Source: UBA3210 sp048359995 (lineage in GTDB: Bacteria > Bacillota_I > Bacilli_A > RFN20 > CAG-449). From it: DNA of 64,000 bases. The notes beneath the pieces were generated by a model that saw only the letters and a program-made list of their open reading frames with translations, had not been told where the DNA came from and did not search any database. Made by a program: the position numbers and the translations under genes. The DNA lies in assembly GCA_048359995.1 (NCBI GenBank), contig DBGCPK010000008.1, positions 1 through 64,000 of the forward strand, in the 5' to 3' direction. This document shows positions 60,652 to 64,000 of this stretch, piece after piece. Position 1 is the stretch's first letter. The number at the start of each line of letters is the position of its first letter.

Positions 60652-62246
60652 CAGGATTCACTCCGATATTTTTCGGCGACTTTCATCGCCACGCGAATTC
60701 CGTCCAACGCGCTGGACATAATTCCTCCCGCATGCGCGCTTCCCTCTCCGCAAGGATAGAGATTGGCGATCGAAGAATGAAAGTTCTCGTCGCGCGGAAT
60801 CGAAATCGGAGATGAAGAACGCGTCTCCACGCCGACGATAATCCCGTCCGGATCTTTGAAAATTTTCAATTTCTTTCCGATCATCGGAATCGCTTCTTTC
60901 AGAGAACGGGTGATGAATTCCGGAAGAATTTCGCTGATTTTCCGGAAATAGAAACCCGGTTTTACGCTCGGTCGGACTTTCCCGTAGATGATCGTATCCT
61001 GATCGAGCAGAAAATCTCCGACTCTCTGACAAGGCGCTTTATTGGGAAATTCCTCGCTGAAAGCCGCGTTTTCGATCCATTCCTGCAAATAGATGCCGTC
61101 CAAAGGCGAATTGATGAAATAATCGTCGACCTTGATATTGACTAAAAGAGCCGCGTTGCAATTCTTATCGTCTCTGGCGTAAAGCGACATTCCGTTGGTA
61201 ACGATGGAATGCTCTTCCGTCGGGGTAAGAACGACTTCTCCTCCCGGACACATACAGAACGTATAGACGCTTCTTCCGCTGTCCAAATGAACGACCTGCT
61301 TGTAGTCGCTTTTCGGAAGTTTCGGATTCTTATATTCTTTTCCGTACTGACATTTGTCCAGATCTTCCTGCAAATGTTCGATGCGCACGCCGATTGCAAA
61401 GTCTTTCGGAATCAACTTCAAATTGTGATTGTAGAGATTCAGAAAAGTGTCTCTGGCGCTGTGTCCGATAGCCAGAAGGCAATCGGCGCAGTTGATCTCC
61501 TTGATTTCTCCTTTTTTATTTTCGATTCGTATTGCCGTCAATGTCTGATCTTTCTCGACAAAATCCAAAAAAGTCGTTTCAAACATGAATTTCCCGCCTA
61601 AGTCGACGATCTCTTTCCGAAAATTCTTTACGACGTTCACCAAATTATCCGAACCGATATGCGGATGATTTTGATAATATATTTCTTTCGGCGCGCCGTG
61701 AGCGATGAATTCGTTCAGGACAAAACGAATCCGCGCGTCGTTGAGGCCGGTATTGAGTTTTCCGTCGGAAAAAGTTCCCGCGCCGCCTTCGCCGAAACAC
61801 AGATTGCTTTTCGGATTGAAAAGCCCGTTTTTCATAAATTCGTCGACGTCCTTTGTCCGTTCATCGATGTTTTTTCCTCTTTCTACGACGATCGGTTTCA
61901 ATCCCGCGCGGGCGAGTATCAACGCGGCGAACATACCGCAAGGACCGAATCCGACGACTACCGGACGCGGCGCTTTTTTCGCCTTCGGAACTTCGATCGT
62001 TTCGATCAGCGTATTCTTCCGCACATTCGGATTGAGAAACAGTTTTTCGCGATAGTAATTCAAAGTAACCAAAAGCGTGTAGACGAAAACGATCTTCCTC
62101 TTGTTTCTGGAATCCACCGCTTTCTTGACGATCTGATAACCGACGAATTCTTTCGGGTCGATTTTCAGCATTTTTACGACCACCGATGGTAAGTCGCTTT
62201 CCTCTTTTTCCAGAGGAAGATAGACGTTGCTCAGCAAAAATTCCAT
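60651..62246 (-). CDS. COG2509-type FAD-dependent oxidoreductase
   Basis: 531-residue flavoprotein. After an N-terminal domain of ~95 residues comes the FAD Rossmann motif VVGFGPCGMFAALILARAG, then the family block LCFGEGGAGTFSDGKLNTG, a CMCPGGEV segment and the end PCGEGSAHAGGIMSSALDG. Members are annotated as uncharacterised FAD-dependent dehydrogenases; the substrate is unknown. The ATG at 62246 follows GAGGTG; a GTG three codons upstream is the alternative. Confidence 0.88.
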   Translation of the reverse strand: MEFLLSNVYLPLEKEESDLPSVVVKMLKIDPKEFVGYQIVKKAVDSRNKRKIVFVYTLLVTLNYYREKLFLNPNVRKNTLIETIEVPKAKKAPRPVVVGFGPCGMFAALILARAGLKPIVVERGKNIDERTKDVDEFMKNGLFNPKSNLCFGEGGAGTFSDGKLNTGLNDARIRFVLNEFIAHGAPKEIYYQNHPHIGSDNLVNVVKNFRKEIVDLGGKFMFETTFLDFVEKDQTLTAIRIENKKGEIKEINCADCLLAIGHSARDTFLNLYNHNLKLIPKDFAIGVRIEHLQEDLDKCQYGKEYKNPKLPKSDYKQVVHLDSGRSVYTFCMCPGGEVVLTPTEEHSIVTNGMSLYARDDKNCNAALLVNIKVDDYFINSPLDGIYLQEWIENAAFSEEFPNKAPCQRVGDFLLDQDTIIYGKVRPSVKPGFYFRKISEILPEFITRSLKEAIPMIGKKLKIFKDPDGIIVGVETRSSSPISIPRDENFHSSIANLYPCGEGSAHAGGIMSSALDGIRVAMKVAEKYRSES

Positions 62247-62251
62247 TGCGC

Positions 62252-62923
62252 TCACCTCGCGTTCAGATAGATGTCGAATTTATTGATATGACTCATTTTT
62301 CCCAAAGCGAGAATGATATCGTTGGCCTGCACCGTATCATTCCCTTTCGGCATAAAGAAAGTACCGTTCCGAATGATTCCCGTGATATTGACGTCGAACC
62401 GATTTCTGACATCCATTTCGATCAGCGACTTCGCCTCGAAAGAATCGTTGACCAGAATCTGAACGATTCCGAAATCTTTGTTGACTTTATAGTAGTTCAG
62501 AAAAGAATTGGACATGATCTGATTGGCCAAACTCGTCGCGCTGGCCTCTTCCGGAACGACGACTTCATTCGCGCCGAGCCGTTCCATGATCTCGATGTAT
62601 TCCGGTTCGTCCACCCGAACCGTGATATTTTTGACGCCCAGTTCTTTCAGGTTGATCGTAATCAGAATTGTCGCCTGCAAATTATTTCCGACAGCGACGA
62701 CCGCGTGATCGATGTTCTGCACGCCGAGATCGTACAGCGATCTTTTCTTCGTGCAATCGCAGATTAAACACTGATCGACGTATTCGCTTGCCAAAGTTAC
62801 CCGATTCTCATCGATATCCACAGCGACGATATTCGGAGTCAGACTCGACAATTGCTTGACGATCCCCAAACCGAAACGGCCGAGACCGATGATCAAAAAG
62901 TTCTTTTTCTCTCTCTTTTTCAT
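62252..62923 (-). CDS. ktrA: K+ uptake regulatory subunit KtrA
   Basis: Cytosolic RCK gating ring of the KtrAB potassium transporter, 223 residues. The N-terminal nucleotide-binding domain starts IIGLGRFGLGIVKQL with the acidic ribose-binding AVDIDENRV; the C-terminal RCK_C domain covers ~140-223. It directly follows ktrB, with a short gap and an AGGAGGAATT ribosome site. c-di-AMP binding is common in such C-terminal domains but cannot be shown here. Confidence 0.94.
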   Translation of the reverse strand: MKKREKKNFLIIGLGRFGLGIVKQLSSLTPNIVAVDIDENRVTLASEYVDQCLICDCTKKRSLYDLGVQNIDHAVVAVGNNLQATILITINLKELGVKNITVRVDEPEYIEIMERLGANEVVVPEEASATSLANQIMSNSFLNYYKVNKDFGIVQILVNDSFEAKSLIEMDVRNRFDVNITGIIRNGTFFMPKGNDTVQANDIILALGKMSHINKFDIYLNAR

Positions 62924-62931
62924 AATTCCTC

Positions 62932-64000
62932 CTACCCGACGATCACTTTTTCTTCGATAAACCGAATTTCTTTATCCCGAATTTCGTTCTTCCTGCTGTT
63001 CCCTAACGACAGAATCGTCAAAGGTCCGAGACGACCGAAGAACATCGTTACGACGATGATGATCTGACCCGCCAGAGACAATTCTCCCGTCACCCCCATC
63101 GAAAGACCTACCGTCGCGAAAGCCGAAATGACTTCAAACAGAAGGCCCTGAAAGGAGATATCCCTTTCGACGAACGTCAATATGAACGTAATCATCATAA
63201 CATAAAAGATTTCCACTGTAAAAATAATGAGCGCCTTATCGATGACTTTTTTCGGAATTCTCCGGCGATAAACCGTCGGCGTTTCCTTTCGGACGAAACG
63301 GTAAATCATGAGCAGGATGACAAAGAAAGTCGTCGTTTTCAATCCGCCTCCCGTCGAAGCCGGAGACGCGCCGATAAACATCAGGGTAATCATCACCAGA
63401 TAAGAAGAAGCGTTTAAATTTTCCATTCCGAAAGTGGAGAATCCCGCCGTACGGGCGCTGACGGATTGAAAGGTTGCCTGCAACCAAGTAATCGAATTTC
63501 CTAACGACAGTTTGAGCAGCAAAGTACCTCCGATCAGCAAAATCGCCGTCATCGTCAAAGCGATTTTGGAAGTAAGTGAAAATCTCCGCCATTTTCTCTT
63601 GAAAACGACATCTTCGAGAACCATAAATCCGATGCCTCCGAGAATGATCAGGACCATCGTATTGACATTCAGCCAAACGTTTCCGGCATAATCGCGCAGA
63701 GAATTCGCCCCGAAGACGTCGAGTCCGGCGTTGTTGAACGAAGAGATCGAATGAAAGAGTCCGTAACCGATCGAAGAAGCCAAATCCATATGAAGATCAA
63801 AGCGGAAAATCAACGCGTTGACGACCGTTCCCGCAGATTGAATGATAAAAGAAAACAGGAGAATTCTCTTGATGAGCCGCATCGCCTCTCCCGGATGATC
63901 GTTATTCAACGCTTCGCTCATCAGTTTGTAACTTCCGATGGTCAGTTTGGAAAAAAGCGAAAAGATAAACGTGGCTATCGTCAAAAAAGATAATCCTCCG
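62932..64000 (-). CDS. ktrB: K+ transporter membrane subunit KtrB, N-terminus missing
   Basis: Partial gene running off the right edge; the frame is open to base 64000, reading GGLSFLTIATFIFSLF at the edge. It belongs to the Trk/Ktr/HKT family with four pore loops. D1 HSISSFNNAGLDVFG, D2 SVSARTAGFSTFG, D3 MFIGASPASTGGG and D4 EVISAFATVGLSMG are all present. The missing part covers roughly the first helix and a half. Cotranscribed with ktrA. Confidence 0.93.
   Translation of the reverse strand, partial: GGLSFLTIATFIFSLFSKLTIGSYKLMSEALNNDHPGEAMRLIKRILLFSFIIQSAGTVVNALIFRFDLHMDLASSIGYGLFHSISSFNNAGLDVFGANSLRDYAGNVWLNVNTMVLIILGGIGFMVLEDVVFKRKWRRFSLTSKIALTMTAILLIGGTLLLKLSLGNSITWLQATFQSVSARTAGFSTFGMENLNASSYLVMITLMFIGASPASTGGGLKTTTFFVILLMIYRFVRKETPTVYRRRIPKKVIDKALIIFTVEIFYVMMITFILTFVERDISFQGLLFEVISAFATVGLSMGVTGELSLAGQIIIVVTMFFGRLGPLTILSLGNSRKNEIRDKEIRFIEEKVIVG

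Overview
The window reads as chromosomal DNA of a Bacilli-lineage bacterium close to the Erysipelotrichia / RF39-RFN20 / Acholeplasma side of the Firmicutes. Supporting signs are the hprK-lgt-trxB-whiA block, the energy-coupling-factor genes next to rplQ/truA, a type-Z (zinc) S14, YebC, HPr kinase, strong AAGGAGG-type ribosome sites, and Ser-rich lipoproteins with FSC/SSC lipoboxes. TGA ends several genes (pgk, trxB, whiA, adk), so the standard bacterial code applies and not the Mycoplasma code. DAP genes and a cell-wall amidase imply a walled cell. The source is probably an uncultured gut-type lineage; that last point is inference.

Layout. 1-550: 5' end of a 16S rRNA gene running off the left edge, with its leader and promoter. 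0.5-7.4 kb: pgk-tpiA, clpP, and the hprK-lgt-trxB-whiA-XRE operon. 7.5-12.0 kb (+): a leucine-rich-repeat lipoprotein and dapF-dapB-dapH-deacetylase, which are the late steps of the acetyl branch of DAP/lysine synthesis. 12-24.3 kb: mixed accessory region with rubrerythrin, an M42 peptidase, a cluster of PPC-like lipoproteins, cysK-cysE, a MATE exporter, a GNAT enzyme, an aminotransferase, and a PTS-IIC-like permease followed by a lipoprotein with a barnase-like C-terminal domain. 24.4-28.1 kb: tRNA-Val(CAC), tRNA-Ile(GAT), an amidase, rplM-rpsI and yebC. 28.2-34.4 kb: comEB, a small membrane protein, ecfA1-ecfA2-ecfT, truA, a PHP phosphatase and cls in one tight leftward run. 34.7-36.5 kb: a decayed ABC exporter inserted at the normally conserved rplQ/ecfA1 junction. 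36.6-51.2 kb: the complete S10-spc-alpha ribosomal superoperon (rpsJ to rplQ, lacking rpmD), with promoter and leader. 51.3-58.1 kb: a tRNA-modification operon, tsaE-tsaB-rimI-tsaD-(GT-C enzyme)-tgt-queA-queH. 58.2-64 kb: ferredoxin/flavodoxin-type NADP reductase, small membrane and zinc-ribbon proteins, a COG2509-type flavoprotein and ktrA-ktrB, the last cut by the right edge.

How it works together. Most of the window is core machinery for translation, tRNA maturation (t6A, queuosine, pseudouridine), central glycolysis, redox and K+ uptake. The unusual content is in the accessory stretch 13.8-24.3 kb (secreted lipoproteins, including a predicted surface guanyl-specific RNase) and in the damaged ABC cassette at 34.7-36.5 kb. 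No CRISPR array, transposase or prophage was seen.
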